34,646 nucleotides of DNA from Vibrio anguillarum. GTDB lineage: Bacteria; Pseudomonadota; Gammaproteobacteria; Enterobacterales; Vibrionaceae. The stretch covers positions 1 through 34,646 of the forward strand of contig NZ_JAHGUP010000078.1 in NCBI RefSeq assembly GCF_001989995.2, in the 5' to 3' direction. The position numbers and the translations under genes were made by a program. Within the stretch, counting starts at the first letter, position 1, and each line of letters starts with the position of its first letter. This document shows positions 1 through 7,692 of this stretch, one piece after another. The notes under the pieces were generated by a model that saw only the letters and a list, made by a program, of their open reading frames with translations, made no database searches and was not told where the DNA came from.

Positions 1-4
1 ACTT

Positions 5-16
5 GTGATCAAGAGA
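5..16 (+). promoter_or_regulatory. possible RctB-type 12-mer site
   Basis: The sequence GTGATCAAGAGA closely resembles the GATC-containing 12-mer (ATGATCAAGAG type) bound by RctB, the initiator of Vibrio chromosome II. I recalled the consensus from memory and see a single copy here. I saw no second copy in the window, so an isolated or chance match is possible. It would fit a position near the chromosome II origin. Confidence 0.3.
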
Positions 17-148
17 CAGGTGCATAGCCACCCTTTATATTTTCCAATTTTCTTGATTTCATACCGATAAATTGCACATTTATGCTCTTAATTTTCCTAT
101 GTCCTATGCTATATTTCGTGCCACGTATTTACCGATCTAGGCTAACTC

Positions 149-358
149 ATGTCCTTCAACCTATCTTTACTTGCCGCTGAAGAGAAAAACAAAGTAGAGC
201 TCGATAAACAAGCTTCCTTTCTTGTTTGGAAACTCAAGCAAGGAAAAGCAGGGCCTGAAGCGATCACTCAGCAGCAGTCTAAAATTGCCAGTGAGGCCGA
301 AAAAGAGTGGTTTTTACAATCGGTGAACAAATACAAAAGAGTGATGGGTGTTGCGTAG
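149..358 (+). CDS. small uncharacterised protein, DUF3283-like
   Basis: This 69-residue soluble protein is rich in Lys, Glu and Gln and has no signal peptide or membrane segment. It looks largely helical, with an N-terminal part that includes SLLAAEEKNKVELDKQASF and a C-terminal part rich in basic and acidic residues. Its length and N-terminal pattern recall the DUF3283 family, small Vibrio proteins of unknown function; that match is from memory. The ATG at 149 follows a weak ribosome site (CTAGG). It ends 89 bases before the yebC-family gene on the same strand. No function can be assigned. Confidence 0.7.
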   Translation: MSFNLSLLAAEEKNKVELDKQASFLVWKLKQGKAGPEAITQQQSKIASEAEKEWFLQSVNKYKRVMGVA

Positions 359-447
359 CATTCATGTCTTTGCTAAGTGGAAAATTGAAATGATCCCACT
401 TTTTGCTAAAATCCCTCGCGTTAAATTGAATTAGAGAGATCATCCCT

Positions 448-1164
448 ATGGGAAGAAGTTTTGAAGTGCGCAAAGCCTCAATGGCGAAAACTCAAGGCGC
501 AAAAATTAAAGTCTATTCCAAATACGGTAAAGAAATTTACATGTGTGCGAAAAATGGTGGTTCGGACCCAGACATGAACTTGTCTTTGCGCCACCTAATC
601 ACAAAAGCGAAGAAAGACCAAGTTCCAGGCCACGTTATTGATAAAGCGCTAGATAAAGCCAGTGGTGGTGGTGGTGAAGACTACCAACCTGCTCGTTACG
701 AAGGTTTTGGCCCTGGCGGCGCAAGTGTTATCGTTGACTGCTTAACAGATAACGGCAACCGTACGTTCCAAGATGTGCGTCAATGCTTTGTTAAAACGGG
801 TGCGAAAATTGGTACTCCAGGTACCGTATCACACATGTTTGATCACCAAGCGGTATTTCAGTTCAAAGGGGATGATGAAGATTCTATCCTTGAAGCACTG
901 ATGATGGATGATGTCGATGTGACGGATGTTGAACTGGAAGATGGTGTGATCACTGTATTTGCACCTAACACTGAATTCTTCAAAGTGAAAACATCGCTAA
1001 ATAATCAGTTCCCTGATTTGACTATCGATGTGGAAGAAATCACATTCGTTCCACAAACACACACACCGGTCACGGGCGAAGAGGTGGAGAAATTCCAGAA
1101 ATTCCTCGACATGCTAGATGACTGTGATGATGTTCAGCAGGTTTACCATAACGCTGAGCTGTAA
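448..1164 (+). CDS. yeeN: YebC/PmpR-family protein, YeeN type
   Basis: This 238-residue protein belongs to the YebC/TACO1 family, whose members act as DNA-binding regulators or help ribosomes translate difficult stretches. The start [19 protein letters not shown], the early segment [10 protein letters not shown], the central [19 protein letters not shown], and the block [20 protein letters not shown] followed by NRT are family hallmarks. The form of the N-terminus is nearer to E. coli YeeN than to YebC. The ATG at 448 has a purine-rich AGAGAG upstream; an internal ATG at 481 would drop the conserved MGR start. It ends in an acidic tail and is followed by a clear intrinsic terminator, so it appears to be transcribed on its own or with the small gene before it. 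Confidence 0.92.
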   Translation: MGRSFEVRKASMAKTQGAKIKVYSKYGKEIYMCAKNGGSDPDMNLSLRHLITKAKKDQVPGHVIDKALDKASGGGGEDYQPARYEGFGPGGASVIVDCLTDNGNRTFQDVRQCFVKTGAKIGTPGTVSHMFDHQAVFQFKGDDEDSILEALMMDDVDVTDVELEDGVITVFAPNTEFFKVKTSLNNQFPDLTIDVEEITFVPQTHTPVTGEEVEKFQKFLDMLDDCDDVQQVYHNAEL

Positions 1165-1182
1165 TAGAGCGAATTAATGAGA

Positions 1183-1210
1183 AGCCGAGTGATTGACTCG
1201 GCTTTTTTTT
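1183..1210 (+). terminator. intrinsic terminator after yebC-family gene
   Basis: A perfect 8-bp stem, AGCCGAGT and ACTCGGCT, with a 5-base loop is followed directly by eight Ts. It lies 18 bases after the yeeN stop codon. Confidence 0.93.
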
Positions 1211-1331
1211 ATCTGTGCATTGCTAACCGTGGTCTTATTCATAGAGAATGACGCAAGGATACATACAGCCCACACTCAGTTACGTGTGTTCGTCCGTTTG
1301 GGCTGCTGGGTAATAATAAAAGGAGAAGTTA

Positions 1332-2195
1332 ATGAAAGTCAGTTTTATTGGATTAGGGGTTATGGGATACCCTATGGCTGGGCATCTAAAAAACGCAGGA
1401 TTTGATGTTAGCGTCTACAACCGCACTCAAGCTAAAGCGCAGCAGTGGGCGCAGCAGTATCATGGGCATGCAGCGCAAACAGTCGCAGAGTGCGTGCAAG
1501 ATGCCGATGTGGTTTTAACCTGCGTTGGCAATGATGATGATGTCCGTAGCATAACGACCAGTGACGGCGGCGCGATAGGGGCGATGAAACGCGGCGCAAT
1601 TTTGGTTGATCACACCACCACATCGGCACTGTTAGCCGAAGATCTGGCGTCTGCGGCTCATAAAGCGGGCATTCGCTTTATGGATGCTCCTGTTTCTGGT
1701 GGCCAAGCAGGGGCTGAAAATGGTGTGCTAACCATTATGTGTGGTGGAGATGCCGAACTGTTTGAGCAGCTGCAACCCGTATTTCGTGCTTATGGCAAGT
1801 CATCGGTGCTGATGGGGAAAGCAGGGCAAGGACAACGCGCAAAAATGGTCAATCAAATTTGCATTGCTGGCGTATTAAATGGCCTGTCGGAAGGATTGAT
1901 CTTAGCGGAAAAGTCAGGGTTAGATATTGGCGTTTTGGTTGATTGTTTGAAAAATGGAGCCGCAGGTTCATGGCAGATGGAAAACCGCGCTGTGAACATG
2001 TCAATAGGTAAATTTGATTACGGCTTTGCCATTGATTGGATGATCAAAGACTTGGGCTTTTGTTTGGATGAAGCGCAACGAAACGATCTAAAATTGCCGA
2101 TGACAGAAAAAACTTATCATGCTTACCAAGCCTTGTCTGAGCAAGGTGAGGGAAGAATGGATACTTCTATCCTTATCAAAGCCGTTAATTCATAA
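1332..2195 (+). CDS. NAD(P)-dependent 3-hydroxyisobutyrate dehydrogenase-like oxidoreductase
   Basis: This 287-residue cytosolic enzyme belongs to the beta-hydroxyacid dehydrogenase family (3-hydroxyisobutyrate dehydrogenase, tartronate semialdehyde reductase, GLYR1). The N-terminal Rossmann motif is VSFIGLGVMGYPMAGHL. The substrate-binding signature DAPVSGGQAGAENG is near residue 120. GQGQRAKMVNQ near residue 170 carries the catalytic lysine of the family, and a helical C-terminal domain holds FAIDWMIKDLGFCLDEA. Length is normal for the family. AGGAGAAG lies eight bases before the ATG. The natural substrate cannot be read from the sequence. No neighbouring gene points to valine or glyoxylate metabolism, so a general aldehyde or short hydroxyacid reductase role is equally possible. 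Confidence 0.9.
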   Translation: MKVSFIGLGVMGYPMAGHLKNAGFDVSVYNRTQAKAQQWAQQYHGHAAQTVAECVQDADVVLTCVGNDDDVRSITTSDGGAIGAMKRGAILVDHTTTSALLAEDLASAAHKAGIRFMDAPVSGGQAGAENGVLTIMCGGDAELFEQLQPVFRAYGKSSVLMGKAGQGQRAKMVNQICIAGVLNGLSEGLILAEKSGLDIGVLVDCLKNGAAGSWQMENRAVNMSIGKFDYGFAIDWMIKDLGFCLDEAQRNDLKLPMTEKTYHAYQALSEQGEGRMDTSILIKAVNS

Positions 2196-2639
2196 ATATC
2201 ACAGTTCAGAGATAGACTCAATTGGCCCTATTTAGGGCCATTTACACTGTAAACCTATAAATCGATTCCTATTTATCTTCTGGTCCCGCATACCTACAGT
2301 GTCTATCTGTGTGCCTCTTTTCGAAAAACAATTGTATAAAACCATGATCGCCTACCGATTAGGGAGGACAAATGTCCTTCATTTTTATTTGCTGTGCGTG
2401 ACTGTGCTGGATAAATCGTCAACTAATTACATTTACTGAAAAATCTTAAAATTTGGTTTTTAGTTTCAATAAAGCCACATAAATCCAGTTTAATATGCTG
2501 TTAATTCGGTGTTTTCATGGTTTTCAATCCAAGCCAAGCCCCTTGATTATAGTGATTATGACCAAGGTCTCAAAATGATCATAATGATTAATAGGAGTAG
2601 GATTCGCGACATTATTATTTTTATATAAGTGAAAAAGTA
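2196..2639. other. intergenic region upstream of the permease
   Basis: This 444-base stretch has no convincing gene. Besides the hairpin at 2223-2240 it holds an inverted repeat TTTACA-C-TGTAAA at 2241-2253. It also has a cluster of related TGATTAT / TGATCAT words between about 2543 and 2591, just before the permease gene. These could be operator sites, but no regulator can be named. Confidence 0.5.
2223..2243 (+). terminator. probable weak terminator
   Basis: The arms TGGCCCTA (2223-2230) and TAGGGCCA (2233-2240) can form a stem, followed by only three Ts. It lies just downstream of the dehydrogenase stop. The short T-run makes this a weak or factor-assisted terminator. Confidence 0.5.
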
Positions 2640-3893
2640 GTGAAAGACACTAAGGAAATGGCTCATTTTAGTCATGTTCAGATTTCTAATTGGACTAAAC
2701 ACGACACCTATTGGCTACTCAGTTTATTTGGTACGGCCGTTGGGGCTGGCATTCTATTTTTGCCAATCAACATTGGGTTAGGTGGTTTCTGGCCATTAGT
2801 GTTAATGGTCTTACTCGCTTTTCCGATGACTTATCTCTCTCATCGTGGTCTTGCTCGTTTTGTTCTCTCATCGCGCCGTCCTAATGCCGATTTTACCGAC
2901 GTTGTTGAAGAACACTTTGGCCAAAGGGCTGGTCGCTTGATCTCTTTGCTGTATTTCCTCTCTATTTTCCCAATCTTACTGATTTACGGTGTCGGTCTAA
3001 CTAACACGGTTGATAGCTTTTTGGTTAATCAAGCGCAGATGGTCGCTCCCCCTCGGGCGCTACTTTCTGGTGGCTTAGTCTTTGCGTTAATTGCCATTAT
3101 GCTGGGTGGTGAGAAGATCATGTTGCGCGCTTTTGCTGTTATGGTTTATCCATTGGCGGCTATTTTATTATGTCTCTCGCTCTATTTGATCCCGTATTGG
3201 TCAGTGCCGTCATTAGTATTGCCGCAAATGAGTGATTTCTTACACACAGTGTGGTTAGCCATTCCTGTCGTGGTGTTTTCTTTTAGCCACGCAGCGGCGA
3301 TCTCAAGTTTTGCCAATGTTCAACGTCGTCATTATGGCGTGCTAGCGGATAAAAAATCAGAGCAGATTCTGCGTTACACCAGTCTTGTATTAATTCTGTT
3401 TGTCTTGTTATTCGTGTTCTCTTGCGTATTGGCTTTATCACCAGAGGCATTGCAAGAAGCAAAAGTGCAAAATATTTCAGTGCTGACTTACCTTGCCAAT
3501 GTCACAGATAATCCCTTTATCGCCACACTAGGCCCTTTAGTGGCGTTTATTGCCATTACCTCTTCCTTTTTAGGGCATTTCCTTGGTGCGCGAGAAAGCC
3601 TGACTGGATTGCTGTGTAAAAACTTTGGCCTGTCACTGCGTCTTGCTGGGCGACTCACCATTGCGATTTTGTTTGTCACGATTTGGATTGTCGCGATACT
3701 CAACCCCAGCATTCTGGGAATGATGGAAGCGTTTTCAGGCCCCGTGATCGCTATGATTCTGTTTATTATGCCGATGATTGCTGTATTCAAAGTGCCATCG
3801 CTGGCGAAGTATCAACAGCAGATGAGTACACCCTTTGTCATGGCAATAGGGTTATTGGCGGTATCGGCATTGCTTTATAACTTGCTCAATTAA
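2640..3893 (+). CDS. SdaC-type serine/aromatic amino acid permease (HAAAP family)
   Basis: This 417-residue inner-membrane permease has about 11 hydrophobic segments. It belongs to the hydroxy/aromatic amino acid permease family (SdaC, TdcC, DlsT), proton- or sodium-coupled importers of serine, threonine or related amino acids. The first segment has the family signature LFGTAVGAGILFLPINIGLGG. The loop after the fifth or sixth segment contains VVVFSFSHAAAISSF, a conserved SdaC substrate-region motif. A late motif is ITSSFLGHFLGARE. The best-supported start is uncertain: GTG at 2640 gives the full frame, while ATG at 2658 has AAGGA almost touching it. Neither has an ideal ribosome site. No amino acid catabolic gene is adjacent, so the substrate is unresolved. 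Downstream genes are on the other strand. Confidence 0.88.
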   Translation: MKDTKEMAHFSHVQISNWTKHDTYWLLSLFGTAVGAGILFLPINIGLGGFWPLVLMVLLAFPMTYLSHRGLARFVLSSRRPNADFTDVVEEHFGQRAGRLISLLYFLSIFPILLIYGVGLTNTVDSFLVNQAQMVAPPRALLSGGLVFALIAIMLGGEKIMLRAFAVMVYPLAAILLCLSLYLIPYWSVPSLVLPQMSDFLHTVWLAIPVVVFSFSHAAAISSFANVQRRHYGVLADKKSEQILRYTSLVLILFVLLFVFSCVLALSPEALQEAKVQNISVLTYLANVTDNPFIATLGPLVAFIAITSSFLGHFLGARESLTGLLCKNFGLSLRLAGRLTIAILFVTIWIVAILNPSILGMMEAFSGPVIAMILFIMPMIAVFKVPSLAKYQQQMSTPFVMAIGLLAVSALLYNLLN

Positions 3894-3901
3894 ATCAGCC
3901 A

Positions 3902-3923
3902 TTGGCTCCGTCACTGGAGCCAA
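3902..3923. terminator. hairpin between convergent permease and makE genes
   Basis: An 8-bp perfect stem, TTGGCTCC and GGAGCCAA, with a 6-base loop sits in the 35-base gap between two convergent genes. There is no T-run on either side, so termination strength is doubtful, but the position suits a shared bidirectional terminator. Confidence 0.5.
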
Positions 3924-3928
3924 ATCAA

Positions 3929-4990
3929 TTACTTGATTTGAGCTTTTGTTATTTGAGGTTGTGCATTATTGAGCGTTGATGCTACCTCCAGAATATCTTG
4001 CCACTCATTGTAAGCTGATTGGTACCAAACTTGCTCCAGAATGACCGCTTGTGAATCTTGTGCTTTGGTAAGGTTAGAAACGACGTTGTTGGTTTCATTG
4101 TATAAACTGAGCACCGTGGTTTGTAGTGTATCTAAGGATCGGCTGATCGCCGCACAATCGTTGTTAACTTGATCGACACTTAGCAATAGGGCATTGAGAG
4201 ACGCGATTTGTTGTTGATCTTGAGAGAGCGTTTGTTGATCGTGGTTGATGGTATTTAAAGATGATTGGATATCGCTTTGCAGGCTAGATATTTCACTTTG
4301 TGCTTCTACAATAGAGCTAACACCAAACCCTGCCAATATCAAAGAACCTCCCAGTGTAAACGGAGCAAGCACCACGCCAAAAATCGTTTCAAATATCCCT
4401 TTCTTACGCTGCGATTGAGCATTCGCAATGGCGGTTTTAAATGCTGCTATCTGTTGTTTCATTAGATCAATTTGGGCGTTAGTGGCGATAATTTCTGCTT
4501 GGATGGAAACTTCTTCTTGCTGGATCTGTGCAATAGTTTGTTGCAATGTGTTATGAGCATCTTCCACTTGGCGAGCCCAAGCATTCAATCCCTCATCATA
4601 ACGTTTTATATTTGATGTAAGACTTTGAATCGGATTTTGTAATGTTAAGATTAATGAAGTGAGCTGCTGTAGTTGGGCGGTATCAAAACGGGTTTCTAGT
4701 GCTTTGAATAACGTTAAAATTTGAACATTAGAATCTTTGAATGTATTCGCAATGGAAAGAACACTGTCCATAATGTCATTTGAAAAATATAAATTACCAC
4801 TCAAACGCCATTGCCGTACCAGTTTTTGCACCGCATTTAAATTTTGTTCTACCTGAGCATACCAATGTTCTGCATTGCCTTGATCAATATAAGTTTCAAC
4901 AACGCCTTGGCATGCAGAATTTAGTAACACCATAGCGCTAATAGATGCAGGAATGTCGGTTTGAAGTTGCTCGCTGGCTGATTGATTCAT
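3929..4990 (-). CDS. makE: MakE-like alpha-pore-forming toxin subunit
   Basis: This 353-residue protein has no signal peptide and is almost wholly helical with long Gln/Asn-rich coiled-coil stretches (about 140-190 and 225-300). One hydrophobic patch at about 199-229 (IFETIFGVVLAPFTLGGSLI and following) interrupts the helical bundle. This is the architecture of HBL/NHE/ClyA-type toxins, with a tail bundle and a membrane-inserting head. The C-terminal helix carries NEWQDILEVASTL, matching NEWDDAVELAKQL of the MakA-like protein. It is the last gene of the five-gene operon, the position of makE in V. cholerae, where MakA, MakB and MakE act together as a tripartite cytotoxin exported through the flagellum. 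GAGG precedes the start. A terminator-like hairpin separates it from makA. Confidence 0.82.
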   Translation of the reverse strand: MNQSASEQLQTDIPASISAMVLLNSACQGVVETYIDQGNAEHWYAQVEQNLNAVQKLVRQWRLSGNLYFSNDIMDSVLSIANTFKDSNVQILTLFKALETRFDTAQLQQLTSLILTLQNPIQSLTSNIKRYDEGLNAWARQVEDAHNTLQQTIAQIQQEEVSIQAEIIATNAQIDLMKQQIAAFKTAIANAQSQRKKGIFETIFGVVLAPFTLGGSLILAGFGVSSIVEAQSEISSLQSDIQSSLNTINHDQQTLSQDQQQIASLNALLLSVDQVNNDCAAISRSLDTLQTTVLSLYNETNNVVSNLTKAQDSQAVILEQVWYQSAYNEWQDILEVASTLNNAQPQITKAQIK

Positions 4991-5000
4991 GATGGTCCTC

Positions 5001-5032
5001 GAAAAAGAATAAAAGGGGGCGTAACCCCCTTT
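5001..5032 (-). terminator. terminator-like hairpin between makA and makE
   Basis: On the minus strand, AAAGGGGG-TTACG-CCCCCTTT forms a perfect 8-bp stem (5012-5032) followed by TTATTCTTTTTC. This is a typical intrinsic terminator, yet it lies inside the operon, in the 50-base gap between makA and makE. It probably lets only part of the transcription reach makE, or stabilises the makA message end. Confidence 0.8.
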
Positions 5033-5040
5033 AGTAATGT

Positions 5041-6159
5041 TTAAGCTGCTTGTTTTACTGCAGGTGCTAACTCTTTCGTTTCGATAGCTATTTTTGCGCT
5101 AGCTAGCTGTTTAGCAAGTTCAACCGCATCATCCCATTCGTTTTTCGCTGCGTCTGACATCACTTTTTCCATAATAATGCTCTGCATGGATGCACCATTA
5201 TTAAGCTTGGTTACTACATCATCTAACTCGTTACCAAAGACAGTCCACGTCGTTTCAAAATCAGATAATACTGATGTCGATGTTTCAATCGCTGAAACGA
5301 CGGCGCTACTGGCATTGGAAAGCCCCTGTAAAGCGATAATCTGTTGCTGATCTTCAGCTTTTTGTTTTTGTTCTTGCGCGATGCTGTCGTAGTCATCATC
5401 AATTTGATTTTGTAATACGCCCCACGTAACACCACCAGCAATAATCGATGCCGCGCCAACGGCTGCGATACCGCCGGAGACTACCGCTGCGGTGCCAGCG
5501 GTGCCAGCGGTTGCGACGGTAAGCGCAACGCCTGCGACGAGCATAAAGATGCCAACACCAACCGCAACTTGTGCATAGACTAGATCTTTATTCAGTTTCT
5601 CAATGGCTGCACGATTGTTGTCTATTGCGTTATTCATGCTTTCAATATCTGTTTGTAAATCAATAATTGTTTTTTGAATATTGGTCGCACCATTGACTAA
5701 GTCATCATGTGCCGCTTGCATTTTAACACCCCAATCAGAGAGTTCCTTATTCATCCCTTTGACTGTGGCTTCGATACCGCTGACTTGAGAAGATAGGGCG
5801 GTCATAATCTGTGAAGCTTGCTGAACCGTTGTATTGTCTTTGCCACTTGCTGTTGGATCCGCTTTATACAACTCATGAATGGCATCGATTGATGCTTGGA
5901 AAGTGGCGTCAAAATTAATTACGCTGGAGGGAATCGATGCTGATACTTTTGGTCCTAAATCATCAATCCATTGCTTAGCAACCAGTTTTGCTGAGTCTAA
6001 TTTTTTACTCAGGTCATCAAACCAATCTGGTTTTACCGTAGGTGGCGTAAATTGTGTATTTAAAATGGCATGGCACTGCGCTGTGATGACTGTGGTTGCT
6101 AAAAATGCAGATTGAGTAGTTTGCTGTGTTGGGTTCAACTGAGTAACTTGTTGTAGCAT
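5041..6159 (-). CDS. makA: MakA-like alpha-pore-forming cytotoxin
   Basis: This 372-residue protein lacks a signal peptide. Residues 1-190 are amphipathic helices, with a coiled coil at about 125-193. Residues 195-249 form a long hydrophobic, Gly/Ala/Val/Thr-rich segment (VAVGVGIFMLVAGVALTVAT and onward), followed by a second coiled coil (about 250-320) and a C-terminal helix with EWDDAVELAKQLAS. This is the HBL/NHE (Bacillus_HBL) fold, whose hydrophobic head inserts into host membranes. V. cholerae MakA is of similar length, has this architecture and sits fourth in makDCBAE, as here. There MakA kills C. elegans and harms zebrafish and cultured cells, and it is exported through the flagellum. 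A strong AGGAG precedes the ATG, inside the 12-base gap after makB, which suggests tight coupling and high expression. Confidence 0.88.
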   Translation of the reverse strand: MLQQVTQLNPTQQTTQSAFLATTVITAQCHAILNTQFTPPTVKPDWFDDLSKKLDSAKLVAKQWIDDLGPKVSASIPSSVINFDATFQASIDAIHELYKADPTASGKDNTTVQQASQIMTALSSQVSGIEATVKGMNKELSDWGVKMQAAHDDLVNGATNIQKTIIDLQTDIESMNNAIDNNRAAIEKLNKDLVYAQVAVGVGIFMLVAGVALTVATAGTAGTAAVVSGGIAAVGAASIIAGGVTWGVLQNQIDDDYDSIAQEQKQKAEDQQQIIALQGLSNASSAVVSAIETSTSVLSDFETTWTVFGNELDDVVTKLNNGASMQSIIMEKVMSDAAKNEWDDAVELAKQLASAKIAIETKELAPAVKQAA

Positions 6160-6171
6160 TGTGTATCTCCT

Positions 6172-7236
6172 TTACTGTTCTTGAATGGTGTTATTTAGCG
6201 TGTTGACTAAAACGGGTTTTCCAATGTTTGGCGGTAAACTAATGAGTTGCACAAATTCTGAAATGGTTTTCCATGAGGCTGAAGCAATCTTGATGGTTTG
6301 CAAATCAGTCAATAGGGCAGGGTCTGAACCGCTTTGTAAGGCGTTGATCAGTTCGTTTACCTTGTCTAATTCGTCTTGCCATAACAATGAAAGTGCTGGC
6401 AAGTTATCATCAATCTTTAGGAATTCTTCGCTCATGTTGCTGAGGGTTTGAATAATGGCTTTAGTAATGGCAGCCGCTTGTGCTTCTTCACTGGCTAGTG
6501 TTTGTAATTGAGTGAGTTTGTCTAAATCTTGTTGTACCTCTTTCGCGCTCGATATTGTGCTGTATGCACTGTAACCAACCGTGAATAGCGCACCAGCAAA
6601 GGAAAGGAATGGTACAGACGTCGTTGCTCCCATTACGACACCGTAGGAAATAGTGACCATACTTTGTATGTAAGCTTTTCCTGCTCTTAATTGGGCCGCC
6701 GTGACATTGGCTCCTAAACTGGCAATGGATTGCGATAGAGAGCCTATCTCTGTTGCAATCCGTACCATTGCTTGTTCTTCGCTCGCAAGTTCATTCCAGC
6801 CATCTTGAATGCTGGATGCGAGCAGCTCCTCTGCATTTTTCGCTTGGCTGTAAGATTTCGTGAAAACTTGCTGAGCTTCATTTGTTAACGTGATATTTTG
6901 CTTTAACGTTTTTTGCAATAATTGTAAGCATTCAATCCATTGCTTCGTACTTGTTATCGCCTTACTGTTTTGTGCGCAGGCATCGAACGTGGTCTGATAA
7001 TTAATAAACGATGTAATAATTTGCGCAAAAATTTTAGGCTTTTGTTGCATAAACTCATTCATTACCGCTCTTAAGATCTCAGTCCTGCTTCGAACTTCTA
7101 CGAGCCAGTTTGGATCTTTTGCTACATGGCCAATAAAGAGAGAGTTGCACGTTGTATCGTAGTTACTAATACCTAAAAAATCAGTATATACGTCGGTAAG
7201 CATATTTAATGCGGTATCAACATTTGGGCTTAACAT
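6172..7236 (-). CDS. makB: MakB-like alpha-pore-forming toxin subunit
   Basis: This 354-residue, mostly helical protein has no signal peptide. A hydrophobic segment at about 189-227 (YIQSMVTISYGVVMGATTSV and the stretch after it) lies between helical regions (about 55-180 and 228-300), the same two-part bundle plus head layout as its two neighbours. The C-terminal helix ASWKTISEFVQLISL aligns with the Trp-containing helix of the MakA- and MakE-like proteins, which supports common descent of the three. It is third in the operon, as makB is in V. cholerae, where it works with MakA and MakE as a tripartite pore-forming complex. The gap to makA is 12 bases and to makC 11 bases, so the three are surely cotranscribed. 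Confidence 0.82.
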   Translation of the reverse strand: MLSPNVDTALNMLTDVYTDFLGISNYDTTCNSLFIGHVAKDPNWLVEVRSRTEILRAVMNEFMQQKPKIFAQIITSFINYQTTFDACAQNSKAITSTKQWIECLQLLQKTLKQNITLTNEAQQVFTKSYSQAKNAEELLASSIQDGWNELASEEQAMVRIATEIGSLSQSIASLGANVTAAQLRAGKAYIQSMVTISYGVVMGATTSVPFLSFAGALFTVGYSAYSTISSAKEVQQDLDKLTQLQTLASEEAQAAAITKAIIQTLSNMSEEFLKIDDNLPALSLLWQDELDKVNELINALQSGSDPALLTDLQTIKIASASWKTISEFVQLISLPPNIGKPVLVNTLNNTIQEQ

Positions 7237-7247
7237 GAGTTCGCCCT

Positions 7248-7643
7248 CTACAGTGAAATAACGAGGAAAGGATCAAACGTTAATCTTGCACCATCAATAG
7301 ACAAGGTCGCATTGTATTGTTGTGTGCTGGCTTGTCCTTGCGCTTCAACTCGGCCTTCCCAGAATTCATCACCGCTTAGCCCTTGTTTAGTGGGTATACA
7401 AACTCTGTCATTTATCATTTGCCCATTAAACTCGACAATATCAACTTCATTGTCTGGTGAAATAGCGACAACTCGCCAGCATAGTAATTGGCCGTCTTTA
7501 CAGGCTGTTTTTAACTCAGCTTGGCCTTCATTACCCGAGCCCATATATTTATTTGTATCAATGAGATAAATGTTACTTTGCAGATCTCGACTTGCAAGCG
7601 CTGCTGCTGCATCTACGACCATGAGTATTTCTACTTTTTTCAT
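7248..7643 (-). CDS. makC: MakC-like small protein, PixA/AidA (inclusion body protein) type
   Basis: This 131-residue soluble protein has no signal peptide. The start MKKVEILMVVDAAAAL, then NIYLIDTNKYMGSGNEGQAEL, LLCWRVVAISPDNEV and FWEGRVEA, fit the PixA/AidA family of beta-rich small proteins, which include the Xenorhabdus crystalline inclusion protein. It is a paralogue of the next gene upstream: both share the start MKK-EIL-VVD, the YLID block and the phrase CWR with AISPD. It holds the makC position. Its role is not established; a chaperone or assembly role for the toxin subunits is only a guess. AAGGAA precedes the ATG. Confidence 0.75.
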   Translation of the reverse strand: MKKVEILMVVDAAAALASRDLQSNIYLIDTNKYMGSGNEGQAELKTACKDGQLLCWRVVAISPDNEVDIVEFNGQMINDRVCIPTKQGLSGDEFWEGRVEAQGQASTQQYNATLSIDGARLTFDPFLVISL

Positions 7644-7658
7644 ACAATGTTCCTTATT

Positions 7659-7692
7659 TAGATGGAGTTATTGAATAGATGGAGTTATTGAA
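7659..7692. repeat. 17-bp exact tandem duplication at the makD 3' end
   Basis: TAGATGGAGTTATTGAA occurs twice back to back (7659-7675 and 7676-7692). One copy covers the last codons and stop of makD and the other lies in the makD-makC gap. It looks like a recent slippage duplication that lengthened the spacer. Confidence 0.95.

Noticed and set aside
1193..1405. 70-codon frame after yebC-family gene
   Set aside because: It starts inside the terminator and overlaps the well-supported dehydrogenase gene in another frame.
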